A stretch of DNA of 44,180 nt. It comes from a virus. Location: positions 1-44,180 of the IMG/VR virus record IMGVR_UViG_3300045733_000310; one strand, 5' to 3'. Position 1 is the stretch's first letter, and every line of letters begins with the position of its first letter. The notes below the pieces were generated by a model that saw nothing but the letters and a program-made list of their open reading frames with translations, was not told the DNA's origin and ran no database searches. The translations under genes were made by a program, and so were the position numbers. This document shows positions 1 through 8,125 of this stretch, piece by piece.

Positions 1-2546
1 GTATATGTACCAGCAGCTTCTTGCCTCAGGAATGGTTTGTAATCATCATAACTGTTAATAGTAGCTGTATAAAAATGTGCTGATTCTTTACTAGACATTA
101 GATCACAATTTATAGAACTCTCTAATGGGACATACACAGTTTCACTCCATGTATCATAGTAATTATCTTTTGTTAAATCAGCTAACAAAGTACTTACATC
201 AAAATAATTAATATATGTATCCCCATAGGAAATATCATACCATATATTTGTAGTAGTAATTACATCTGAACATGGTATTGAAGAATTAGCCATTCTACCC
301 TCATAAGTATTACCACCATACTGTGAATCAAATACATTTGATTTATAATTAACTATTGGAAACACTTTACCCTCACCTTCCCACGAAGGATTATTATATG
401 TAACTACTAAACCACTACAACCATGCGATGATATGCCAGTAGCTTGAGCATAATTGTTATAAGTTATACCATCGATAGAAAAAGCATCTGCAGCTATGTT
501 AGCAGGAAAAACTGGAACGGCATCAGTTATTTGTGTAATATCATTTGCAACCCAAGGTATACGGACCGCACCTTTTAATTTAAACACCTTACCCATCATA
601 CGATAATCAACACCATTATTACCTTTTTTTAATTCCGAAGTATGATAATTACCACCATAGTAAGTTACATAATCTAAATAATCTTGACCTTGCTTTGCTA
701 TATTCTTATTAACATTAATCTCTGGAGAAACTAACTTAATTACCCTACCACTTTCTAATAAAGGAGTCATGCTTTCACCAGGATGATAAGCACCGTCGTT
801 TATATCATAACTAGGAACAACTAAAGCTTGAGTAACAACAAACCTATCAGTACGTTCTCTTTTAACTCTATGTATCTGAGCCCATGTTGCATTAGTAGGG
901 AATGATTTAAATAGTATGCGTGGATACAACCTATGTGTTAATATCTTACCAGTTCCTTCTTCCTCTTGTGCTAACAAGTAAGGTTCTGCTGTACTATTAC
1001 TATTATTAGGAATACTAGCATCATGTAAACTAGGCATCCTTAAATCAATTATCCATTTAGGATCTGACACTTGACCACGATCATTACCAAACACTACAAA
1101 CAATCTATAAACCTCATCACGCTGCCAACTTAACTTACCACCCTTCCAAGGACTAGCATAATTTAAATACGATAAATCATTATCATCTGTAGGTGGAGTT
1201 ACATAAAATGTATTATTAAGATTTGATGAGTCTAATACCATTTGCTCACTCTCAAAATCTATTTTGATTCTAGGGCCCTCTGCCCCAACAGTTTCACCAT
1301 CAGCACAAAATTTATATTCCTCAAGTTCGTTACCATCATTATCAGGATTATTAAAATAGTTTATACCATCGTGTGTCAACGGATAACTAACACCCCAATT
1401 ATTGAATGTACTAACATTAGAAGGACCACTTGTGCCATCGTGAACAACGGCTTGATGCTCATCATTAAACCTAACGGCTCTAGCATCCCAAGTCTCATCA
1501 ACTTTGAAATCTGATTTACCTATATTTGCAACAAATAACCTATTATCTTTTGTGGCTATGTCTTGGCATTTAAATAACTCAGTAGATGTTATATTAAATT
1601 CATCTACACTTATTTGACTAAGTACACTACCTACATCTGTTATACCCACTACAGTTCCAGCAGGATCAATTGATATTTCATTAGCTATGAATATCTCAGG
1701 TACGGAATTAATAGTAGAATACTGAACTCTAATTAACCTTAACCTATTATAACCAACATTAGCTGTATTGTCTATAGTAAGAGTAAAACCTTTGCCAGAA
1801 TTATTGGTCAATTCATCTCCTTTATAACTAAGAGTATTAACTAAAAAATCACTATCAGATACTACATGTATAGGATCACTTAATGGAGAGAACGCTGTCT
1901 CTGCACCGTTGATTGTATACAATTGATATGCATAAGCAATTACACCAGTGTTTATCTTGCCACCACATATGCCAATTAAAGTAGGTTTCTTACCTATAAA
2001 CTTAGGCAAGAATTCAAACTTATCTGCTGACATAAAATCCTTATCACCTGGAACATGGTCTGTGCCATCAAGAGTTAAATTATCTGCTATGTTAATATAA
2101 CGTAAGTTATTATTACCATCAGTCCAATATACTTTTTGTATATTAGGAGTCTCATATTTGCCTATAGCTCTTATTGGGTAGCCAGTATTAAAATTCAAAA
2201 AACTATCATCGTGGCTTAACCTATCATCATACAATAATGTTAAATTATTCTGCTCTTCATATGTTAAATCCACACGTACTTTATATATCCTACTATAATC
2301 ACCATCATATGTAAATAATACAATCCAATCCCTAAGTTGACAAGACCCTATTATTTCACCATCTACAATATCAGTATCCTCTATAAGATGATTACCTTTA
2401 ATGGTCTCTAATGAACCACTAGTATTACCTTTAGTAGTAATCAACCTAAAATTCTGAGCATCTAGATACTTGTTACTTGGCACTGTAGACTTATCGGCGT
2501 CTTTGTTCATTCCGCCAGTAAAAGTATTTATTATTGACTTATCCAT
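1..2546 (-). CDS. Tail nozzle/muzzle-like protein (C-terminus beyond window)
   Basis: My own reverse-strand translation gives an open frame of 848 codons from the ATG at 2546 to the window edge, so the stop lies outside. The protein begins with an N-terminal motif reading INTFTGGMNKDAD, then VPSNKYLDAQNFR. This 'GGmn-D, P-N-Y-dA-NfR' opening is shared by podoviral tail nozzle proteins (T7 gp12-like) and by the muzzle-type protein of crAss-like phages. The rest is beta-rich with many Asn, Tyr and Asp residues, as expected for a beta-propeller nozzle. Its start overlaps the stop of the upstream gene by one base (TAATG), implying translational coupling. The role is inferred from the N-terminal motif and from its place after ring-type genes. 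Confidence 0.7.
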   Translation of the reverse strand, partial: MDKSIINTFTGGMNKDADKSTVPSNKYLDAQNFRLITTKGNTSGSLETIKGNHLIEDTDIVDGEIIGSCQLRDWIVLFTYDGDYSRIYKVRVDLTYEEQNNLTLLYDDRLSHDDSFLNFNTGYPIRAIGKYETPNIQKVYWTDGNNNLRYINIADNLTLDGTDHVPGDKDFMSADKFEFLPKFIGKKPTLIGICGGKINTGVIAYAYQLYTINGAETAFSPLSDPIHVVSDSDFLVNTLSYKGDELTNNSGKGFTLTIDNTANVGYNRLRLIRVQYSTINSVPEIFIANEISIDPAGTVVGITDVGSVLSQISVDEFNITSTELFKCQDIATKDNRLFVANIGKSDFKVDETWDARAVRFNDEHQAVVHDGTSGPSNVSTFNNWGVSYPLTHDGINYFNNPDNDGNELEEYKFCADGETVGAEGPRIKIDFESEQMVLDSSNLNNTFYVTPPTDDNDLSYLNYASPWKGGKLSWQRDEVYRLFVVFGNDRGQVSDPKWIIDLRMPSLHDASIPNNSNSTAEPYLLAQEEEGTGKILTHRLYPRILFKSFPTNATWAQIHRVKRERTDRFVVTQALVVPSYDINDGAYHPGESMTPLLESGRVIKLVSPEINVNKNIAKQGQDYLDYVTYYGGNYHTSELKKGNNGVDYRMMGKVFKLKGAVRIPWVANDITQITDAVPVFPANIAADAFSIDGITYNNYAQATGISSHGCSGLVVTYNNPSWEGEGKVFPIVNYKSNVFDSQYGGNTYEGRMANSSIPCSDVITTTNIWYDISYGDTYINYFDVSTLLADLTKDNYYDTWSETVYVPLESSINCDLMSSKESAHFYTATINSYDDYKPFLRQEAAGTY

Positions 2547-3457
2547 TATGTAGCATCATTAATTATTTGTCTCTCACCTAACGTAGAATATGCTGACTGA
2601 TGTTCGTTGATTTCTGGTACTAACCTAAGCCATGCATTCTTTATACTTTCCATTTGATCTTTGTTTGGCATCATAGCATTACCATATGCTTGTTTACAAT
2701 AGTAATTCCAAGAACGCTTTGCATCGTAGTATACAACATCCCTTACTTGACCATTAGCCCATTTAGGATATAACAGTTTCATAACTATATACCAGTATAT
2801 TGCATCTATGTAACTTTGATTATCTGGTATCATTGGGTAACCTTCTTTATCTGTAGGTATAGCTTGATACGCTAGCATAAGGAAACCAGTCTCTATGTTA
2901 GTTTTGATATAACCAGGTTTAATCATATATGTAAGATCAGTAGTATGCTCCGCTAAAGAACCTATACCACCCTTTGCATATTCACCTTGCAATGCTAATA
3001 CCCCATTTAGTTTAGCTCTACGCAAAGGATTAGTGTTTATACTATTTAATGCTGTTTCATAATCTTCATCATATAGAGTCATGCAAAGCATTACTATAGC
3101 AGAACTAGAGTTTAAATCAACTAAAGTGTTTTTATCAACAATATCTACACCACTATCAAAACTACCAGTAGCATACCTCATTGCATAGAATGGACCATAG
3201 ATAGAAGGAGAGTAACCAACTTGTACCATATTATAAAAATCACAAGGTAGTTGAACCTGATAGTTAGAAATCTCTAGCAATGGTAAATCATCTTTACCAC
3301 ATACCTTAGTTTCAAAACTAGGGAAACCACCTATCTTTTCAAGGGCTTCACCAGACCATTCTATCATATCAGATATTCTATGATCACCTTCTTGTAAATC
3401 ATAATCAGTAAAAACCTTGGCTATAACCCTTTTGACTGATGTCAAGTTGTATATCAT
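2546..3457 (-). CDS. Tail ring/stabilisation-type structural protein
   Basis: A 303-residue protein with no signal peptide or membrane segment. The N-terminus has a conserved-looking short helical region followed by YQVQLPCDFY, a pattern I associate with ring or stabilisation proteins lying just upstream of the nozzle gene in crAss-like phages. It sits immediately 5' of the nozzle gene with a one-base stop/start overlap, and 12 bases after the preceding gene. In crAss-like virions the proteins in this position form rings between portal and nozzle; that is an inference from order and size, not a motif match. It could be another tail-hub component. Confidence 0.5.
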   Translation of the reverse strand: MIYNLTSVKRVIAKVFTDYDLQEGDHRISDMIEWSGEALEKIGGFPSFETKVCGKDDLPLLEISNYQVQLPCDFYNMVQVGYSPSIYGPFYAMRYATGSFDSGVDIVDKNTLVDLNSSSAIVMLCMTLYDEDYETALNSINTNPLRRAKLNGVLALQGEYAKGGIGSLAEHTTDLTYMIKPGYIKTNIETGFLMLAYQAIPTDKEGYPMIPDNQSYIDAIYWYIVMKLLYPKWANGQVRDVVYYDAKRSWNYYCKQAYGNAMMPNKDQMESIKNAWLRLVPEINEHQSAYSTLGERQIINDAT

Positions 3458-3469
3458 CTTTATTAAATT

Positions 3470-3862
3470 TTATAAGAATTGTTCAACTAATTCTCTTACT
3501 TTATTCAAAAAGTAGTCAACACCTGTTGAGATACTTATCTGATAATCTGCCTGATTCTGCCAGTTCTTACCAAATATTTCAGGACGGTTATATACTTTAT
3601 ACCAGTCAGCTTGTGAGTTATCGCAAAGAAACCCCTTAGCTTGTAACTTAGTTATAAAGACCTGTTTTCTGCTTGCGCTATCAATAACCTGTTGCCCCTC
3701 TGATTCAATCCTATTAGCTTCATTCTCTTTTGCTGCTGCGATCTTTAAAGCATAGTGATTGAGTACAAAAGTTTGTTTTTGTGCTGCTGTCATACCTGTA
3801 TAGTTGACAGTCTTGAAAGTGTCTTCAAAAGTCTGAAGTGCTGTATTTGCTGTTGTTTCCAT
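3470..3862 (-). CDS. Small structural-cluster protein, alpha-helical
   Basis: A 130-residue, mostly helical, charged protein (Ala, Lys, Glu, Gln rich) with no recognised domain. It lies in the ring/nozzle gene run with 12-base gaps on each side, so it is probably translated from the same late transcript. A tail assembly or minor virion role is likely from context only. The ATG is followed by a Met-Glu-Thr-Thr start, and no longer in-frame extension is needed to fill the gap. Confidence 0.5.
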   Translation of the reverse strand: METTANTALQTFEDTFKTVNYTGMTAAQKQTFVLNHYALKIAAAKENEANRIESEGQQVIDSASRKQVFITKLQAKGFLCDNSQADWYKVYNRPEIFGKNWQNQADYQISISTGVDYFLNKVRELVEQFL

Positions 3863-3874
3863 CTATTTTTTATT

Positions 3875-4081
3875 TTAAAAGAATCCTTTATATTGTGAGT
3901 ATTGATTTTTTACCTCAGAAGGTGACCACACTCTTTGCTCTACTATAAAATCATCAATTTTATAATTTCCACTATATAGATTTGGATTGCAATTTATAAG
4001 GAAAGGCCTACTATTTACTGTTGGATCTATATGAGTACCTGGATACCCAAGTAAACTATACCTTTTATTTCTTGTTATCAT
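3875..4081 (-). CDS. Short protein resembling the end of a LamG lectin domain
   Basis: A 68-residue protein. Its C-terminal half reads YKIDDFIVEQRVWSPSEV followed by a few Tyr/Gln residues. This is close to the last strand of LamG/concanavalin-like lectin domains, where 'G-IDDvriyn-LSpsEi--ly' is typical. The rest of a lectin domain is absent here, so it may be a remnant of a larger carbohydrate-binding protein or a real small tail protein. It lies between two tail-cluster genes, 2 bases after the preceding stop and 12 bases before the next start, so it is probably translated. The lectin resemblance is by eye only. Confidence 0.45.
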   Translation of the reverse strand: MITRNKRYSLLGYPGTHIDPTVNSRPFLINCNPNLYSGNYKIDDFIVEQRVWSPSEVKNQYSQYKGFF

Positions 4082-4083
4082 GT

Positions 4084-4554
4084 TTATCTATTTTCAAAAT
4101 AATCACACTGCTTATTCTTTATAGCCTTGGCTAATTCTCTCTTAACAGTTCTACTTGGAGTAAACTTATAATAGTATAAATTAGGAACTACTGCATTTGC
4201 TTTCTCCCATTTAATCCTTGCTATAAAACCATTAGAGTGAGGATTCAAATGATAAATCTGTTTATGATATTTCGCAGACTCAATCCAGTTTATTCCAAAC
4301 CTATTTAAATTGTTAACATCCACTTTTCGCTTAACTATTTTAATCTTACCAAGCCTATAAGGAAATCTATATTCTACACCTTTGTATATTAAATCATCAG
4401 CTAACTTTTTATAGTAAGATGTTACTATGTGTTTATATAATTTAAAGTCAACCTTATACAATTCATTATCACCAATCGATGACATGTAGAATTTATATAT
4501 GTCTTTTAAGTTATGCAAATTCTGTATAGTATTTTTACCCCTTGAATAAAACAT
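4084..4554 (-). CDS. Basic tail-cluster protein of unknown function
   Basis: A 156-residue, strongly basic protein rich in Lys, Tyr and Asn, without a membrane segment. Features seen are an N-terminal helical stretch, a central block (about residues 60 to 80) of alternating basic and hydrophobic residues, and a C-terminal basic helix. It is tightly placed between two other tail-cluster genes (2 to 3 base gaps). Similar sized basic proteins are found in this position in crAss-like structural blocks, but I cannot assign a function. Nucleic-acid contact or assembly chaperoning are possible guesses from the charge. Confidence 0.5.
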   Translation of the reverse strand: MFYSRGKNTIQNLHNLKDIYKFYMSSIGDNELYKVDFKLYKHIVTSYYKKLADDLIYKGVEYRFPYRLGKIKIVKRKVDVNNLNRFGINWIESAKYHKQIYHLNPHSNGFIARIKWEKANAVVPNLYYYKFTPSRTVKRELAKAIKNKQCDYFENR

Positions 4555-4557
4555 GAC

Positions 4558-5277
4558 TTACCTTTGTTGAACAACGTTAGTAGTATTCACTGGATTGTTT
4601 AAATCATTATTAGTTATATCAGTAGGAGAAGCAACTGTAATACCAAGTTCCTTTTGTAATATCATTGCTTTCAAATCAGGAAGCATAGTTGCAGGTATAG
4701 GATATTTAGAATCCAAATTAAAATAAGGTTGATCTGTAATTGGATTAACAAACCGCCCTACTTCAGATGGTATTTCAAATACACCACGCACTGTAATGAA
4801 CTCCAAAGGAAAATCATTTATAACATACAGGTGACCGCCTCTAAGAAAACAAAGACGATCCTTGAATGTATACTTCTTATGCTGCTGCCATATAGCTCTA
4901 CCTTCTGGTACCAACTGTATCTCTTCACCCATGGGCGTGCCTATGTGCATGAACCCAGATGTAAAATTAAGATCTATAGTTTTAGGTATCTCCAGTATAG
5001 TACGTTGAGTATAAGTGTTTGACCTATTCCTATCTGCTACTACATTATCACCAACTGTTTCTACCTCTTCTAACCTAAGATGATTTATCTCCTGTATATA
5101 ATCAGGATTAGGTTTCTTACCTTTATCTAAATCACGTTTAATTAAAACACTTCTATAAAAATGTATCCAAGCCTCTATTTGTCTCTTACTTATAGGTTCA
5201 GAACTACTTATATTACTACCTCTTATTATATTCAAAAGGTCTGTTATAATTGCATTTAAACTAACAAATTCTATCAT
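4558..5277 (-). CDS. Ring/adaptor-type tail structural protein
   Basis: A 239-residue protein. Residues 1 to 60 are helical and end in a KRQIEAWIHFYRSVLIKRD stretch. The middle is beta-rich (ILEIPKTIDL, FITVRGVFEIPSEVG) and the last 35 residues are Asn/Thr-rich and probably disordered. The mix of an N-terminal helix bundle and a beta core is what adaptor or ring proteins of podoviral tails look like. It is the first tail-ring gene after the lysis-type cluster and lies 2 bases from the HNH gene upstream. The assignment is by style and position. Confidence 0.5.
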   Translation of the reverse strand: MIEFVSLNAIITDLLNIIRGSNISSSEPISKRQIEAWIHFYRSVLIKRDLDKGKKPNPDYIQEINHLRLEEVETVGDNVVADRNRSNTYTQRTILEIPKTIDLNFTSGFMHIGTPMGEEIQLVPEGRAIWQQHKKYTFKDRLCFLRGGHLYVINDFPLEFITVRGVFEIPSEVGRFVNPITDQPYFNLDSKYPIPATMLPDLKAMILQKELGITVASPTDITNNDLNNPVNTTNVVQQR

Positions 5278-5279
5278 AT

Positions 5280-5843
5280 CTAATTATTTTTATTTAAATA
5301 GTCTATTGCATTCTGTAAAACACCAGTATCGTCTTTTAAAAATCCAATAGCCATATTGCAAGTGCCACAAAGCAATCCTCTGATTTTTCCAGTTTCATGA
5401 TTATGATCTACAAATAAAGTTCTTTTTAAATCCTTTTGATGTATACCACATATTGCGCAACAGCCATCTTGATCTTCAAACATTTTATTATACTCTTCTA
5501 ATGTAATGTTAAATACTCTTTTCACATAAGTATTTCTATATTGTTCAAAATTATCTTTTCTATGTTTGTTAGATGATTTAACAGAACATTTTTTGCAATC
5601 TGTTGATTTTAAATCTCTAGTATTCTTGCAATTAAAAAATTCCGATAAAGGTTTTACTTTATTACAATGAGTACATTTCTTCTCTTCTGGAATTCTATAG
5701 TCAGTATAGTAGAACTCTTCTGGTTTATCTTTATGTTTACATCTACGTCTTATGTATTTGGCACATATGTGTAATTCTTTAGATGCTTGACGTACTGAAT
5801 CAAAATATTTACCTTTAACTACAACTGGATAATACAACCCCAT
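5280..5843 (-). CDS. HNH homing endonuclease, endonuclease VII-like
   Basis: A 187-residue protein with two zinc sites. The first is C57-C60 with C83-C86, and the second has C129-x2-C132 and C159-x2-C162 around the catalytic DHNHE block (D146, H147, H149). This is the recombination endonuclease VII/HNH arrangement. The N-terminal 45 residues, with a SVRQASKELHICAKYIRRR helix, resemble a NUMOD-like DNA-recognition helix typical of free-standing homing endonucleases. It interrupts an otherwise structural/lysis gene run, with a 1-base gap upstream, as selfish endonuclease genes do. It is probably a mobile gene rather than a virion component. Confidence 0.85.
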   Translation of the reverse strand: MGLYYPVVVKGKYFDSVRQASKELHICAKYIRRRCKHKDKPEEFYYTDYRIPEEKKCTHCNKVKPLSEFFNCKNTRDLKSTDCKKCSVKSSNKHRKDNFEQYRNTYVKRVFNITLEEYNKMFEDQDGCCAICGIHQKDLKRTLFVDHNHETGKIRGLLCGTCNMAIGFLKDDTGVLQNAIDYLNKNN

Positions 5844-5844
5844 G

Positions 5845-6483
5845 TTATTTCTTTTTCTTAAGTTTTATTAATGTCGCACCAAACCTTACACCAAGAACAT
5901 TACCTTGTGGTTGCCACCCTACACCAAAGTAACCTTTAGGAAAAACATAATTCAATTCTAAAGATAGTTTGTTCATATTATCAAACTTAGCACTATCTGC
6001 TTTAAAACTATATATTGGTACATTCAAACCAAATTGTAAATACTTCTGATATGTAATACTATTGTCCTGAGTGTTTACAACTGTAGTAAACGGAGTAAGA
6101 ACCTTGTAGTCTAATGTGTATTTAATTGGTTTATTTTGAGTAACAACAGTGTTTATAACAGCAGATAAAGTGTCATCTACCATATCATGGCTATAAGAAT
6201 ATATAGAAAAGTAATCTTTTAATATAGCAGCTGTATCTACTTTAGCTAGTATAGTATCACCAGGTACAAATAATGTATCTCGTGGTAGCCATTTAATTAC
6301 TTCCTTAGGAGGTAACCCTGCTAATGAATCAGCAATATGATGCCAGTAAGGATCAACCACTACTGTAGTGTCATTGGTTATAGTAGGGCATTTCTTTGAA
6401 CTACGACCTGCCCAGAAACCACCACCGAATGTAAGTAGGATTATAACCCCACCTATTATTAATTGCCAACCTAGTTTATTCAT
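5845..6483 (-). CDS. Membrane-anchored protein, DUF6808-like, possible lysis role
   Basis: A 212-residue protein with one N-terminal membrane segment (about residues 6 to 26, WQLIIGGVIILLTFGGGFWA). A long Asp/Thr/Val-rich beta region follows, and the C-terminus ends in a lysine cluster. The layout resembles DUF6808-type proteins of Bacteroides phages (from memory). Its location beside two more membrane proteins and a cell-wall hydrolase candidate suggests an envelope or spanin-like function, but no lipobox partner is seen. Its first 8 bases overlap the end of the upstream gene. Confidence 0.5.
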   Translation of the reverse strand: MNKLGWQLIIGGVIILLTFGGGFWAGRSSKKCPTITNDTTVVVDPYWHHIADSLAGLPPKEVIKWLPRDTLFVPGDTILAKVDTAAILKDYFSIYSYSHDMVDDTLSAVINTVVTQNKPIKYTLDYKVLTPFTTVVNTQDNSITYQKYLQFGLNVPIYSFKADSAKFDNMNKLSLELNYVFPKGYFGVGWQPQGNVLGVRFGATLIKLKKKK

Positions 6484-6754
6484 TTTTTATAGTTTCCTTT
6501 ACTGTACCAGTTTTAGGAGTAGTAACAGTTGTAGTTGTTTTAGTACTTCTCCAATTACCAGTAGGTCTTATAGATTCACTTACCATCCATGATATTATAG
6601 GAGTGTTAACTAAAGCTAACCCGCCCCCCAAACCTGCAAGATCAGAACCTTTAATTATACCAAAAGCAAACACGATATAATTCAACAACAAAGCAAGCAA
6701 TGACATTTTCATTCTCCTACCTTCAACAGGTAGTATTCTATCTAAGAGTCTCAT
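6476..6754 (-). CDS. Small membrane protein, holin candidate
   Basis: A 92-residue protein with two predicted membrane segments (about residues 17 to 35 and 41 to 58), separated by a short turn, then a Thr/Lys-rich hydrophilic tail. A better start may be the internal Met at residue 15 or 17, which would put the first membrane helix at the N-terminus. Size, two helices and position next to the DUF5675-like hydrolase fit a class II holin. There is no sequence motif that proves this. Confidence 0.5.
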   Translation of the reverse strand: MRLLDRILPVEGRRMKMSLLALLLNYIVFAFGIIKGSDLAGLGGGLALVNTPIISWMVSESIRPTGNWRSTKTTTTVTTPKTGTVKETIKNE

Positions 6755-6756
6755 TA

Positions 6757-7167
6757 TTATAATATATAAAGTTTAAATTTGCCTGGTAATAAAGTAATCA
6801 GTATACCTAATGTCTTTATACTATCTATTACATCAAGGTTACCATCTATGTTTATGTCTTTAAAATTAGTACCAACTAATATACAACCTTTAGTATCAGT
6901 CTTATACCCAGATGCATAGTTACCAGAATGTATCAATATGCCACTACGATCAGGTACGTTCTTCAATGAGAAGCATTCCCCTTTTGTAGTACTCTTGATT
7001 TTTTCAACATTGTAAATACCAGGAGGTATGCAACTAATCCCATGTGCATTGCCCCTATTAGGCAACTCCATAGTCTTACAATTAAATATAGCACTATCCC
7101 CTTCGAATATAACCAAACAACCTGATGTCTGGTTCAAACCATAGTGTCTACTTATAACTACATCCAT
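6757..7167 (-). CDS. DUF5675-like putative cell-wall hydrolase (endolysin candidate)
   Basis: A 136-residue protein matching the DUF5675 style: an N-terminal beta hairpin (VVISRHYGLNQTSGCLVI), LPNRGNAHGISCIPPGIY in the middle, then GILIHSGNYASGYKTDTKGC. The conserved His80 and Cys94 with the preceding Thr-Lys-Gly resemble the H...(S/T)xGC active site of YkuD-type L,D-transpeptidase folds, so peptidoglycan peptide cleavage is plausible. It lies between a coiled-coil membrane protein and the holin candidate, giving a lysis cassette. The family match is confident; the enzymatic role is inference. Confidence 0.7.
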   Translation of the reverse strand: MDVVISRHYGLNQTSGCLVIFEGDSAIFNCKTMELPNRGNAHGISCIPPGIYNVEKIKSTTKGECFSLKNVPDRSGILIHSGNYASGYKTDTKGCILVGTNFKDINIDGNLDVIDSIKTLGILITLLPGKFKLYIL

Positions 7168-7168
7168 A

Positions 7169-7543
7169 TTACTTACCTAATAAACCAAGTACAAATGATA
7201 TAATACCCATTACAAATCCACTTACACCTACAAGTATAATCCATATATTCTGCCCACCTTGTTTCATATTTTCAATCTTATCAAGTCTCTCTTTAGCATC
7301 TGTTACAGTTTGCGTTAAAGCCTTGTGTGCAGATTCATATTCTGCTCTTGGTATAAAAGTCCTTTGTTGATCTGTAAGAGTAGCACGAAATTCATTAACA
7401 CTTTCAAATCTCTTTTCAGTAGCAACCTCTGCTTTACTTACAGCCATGGCTAATGATTGAAACTTCTGATCTGCTTGTTTCTCTCGTTCTGCAAGAATAG
7501 ATTCAATGTATTCCTTTAATGATATTGGATCAATCTCTTTCAT
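7169..7543 (-). CDS. Coiled-coil protein with C-terminal membrane anchor
   Basis: A 124-residue protein. Residues 5 to 95 are strongly helical and charged, in a heptad-like pattern. One C-terminal membrane segment (about 102 to 121, IWIILVGVSGFVMGIISFVL) follows. This tail-anchored architecture is seen in phage holin-like or holin-accessory proteins. It is one base from the DUF5675-like gene, supporting a lysis-cassette role. The function is not proven by any motif. Confidence 0.5.
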   Translation of the reverse strand: MKEIDPISLKEYIESILAEREKQADQKFQSLAMAVSKAEVATEKRFESVNEFRATLTDQQRTFIPRAEYESAHKALTQTVTDAKERLDKIENMKQGGQNIWIILVGVSGFVMGIISFVLGLLGK

Positions 7544-7544
7544 A

Positions 7545-7835
7545 TTATAATTCGATCATATAAAATGTACCGGTAATATTGTTTACGTGTTGTATAACAT
7601 CTCGTATCTCTTCTATAGTAAAGAAGTTAGTTGCTTCCTTATCTACGTCATCTGGATACTGTAAGAAATAATCATACAAGCAATCCAGATAACAAGACAA
7701 GAGTATGAGCTTAATCCTATCACAATGTATATCTGATTTACCTAACCTTTGTTTCTTAGATAGTAGATATCCATACTCTGTAACAGCTGTACGCATATCA
7801 GTTATAAAAGCATCTATTTGTTCTTGTGTTGCCAT
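7545..7835 (-). CDS. Conserved-looking small helical protein, unknown function
   Basis: A 96-residue soluble protein, predicted all-helical, with a central Cys-containing helix (ILLSCYLDCLYDYFLQY). It is one base upstream of the coiled-coil lysis protein and probably co-translated. Small proteins of this size recur beside structural genes in Bacteroidota phages, but I recognise no named domain. Confidence 0.45.
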   Translation of the reverse strand: MATQEQIDAFITDMRTAVTEYGYLLSKKQRLGKSDIHCDRIKLILLSCYLDCLYDYFLQYPDDVDKEATNFFTIEEIRDVIQHVNNITGTFYMIEL

Positions 7836-7891
7836 TTATATATTTTTATTTTACAAATAACGAAATCAATAACTTTTTGTAGTTTTTCATA

Positions 7892-8089
7892 TCAATTATT
7901 ATAATACAAATTATCAAAGGAATAACCTTCTGGCAATTCTACTTCTGCTATAATATCAAATTCATCTTTATTAAAAGAACATTCCCATGCTCCACATGCG
8001 TAATAACCATCTTTTGTTTTCATCAACATTAATAACTTTTCTTTATCTTCTGTTATGACTTTTGCCCAAAAATGAGTTCCGTTTTTCAT
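7892..8089 (-). CDS. Small hypothetical protein
   Basis: A 65-residue, probably beta-rich protein (alternating hydrophobic residues, Trp8 and Trp36, two Tyr at the end) with no recognised domain. It is flanked by unusually long spacers for this arm (56 and 36 bases), so it may be a later insertion. Its start is the first ATG in frame. Coding status is supported by its place in the only gap on this strand and by a plausible residue composition. Confidence 0.45.
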   Translation of the reverse strand: MKNGTHFWAKVITEDKEKLLMLMKTKDGYYACGAWECSFNKDEFDIIAEVELPEGYSFDNLYYNN

Positions 8090-8125
8090 GATACTTAGCT
8101 TTATTATTTATTTAAAATGACAAAT

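Noticed and set aside
1242-1514. Plus-strand 90-aa frame
   Set aside because: It lies wholly inside the open nozzle gene on the other strand and has low-complexity shadow composition.
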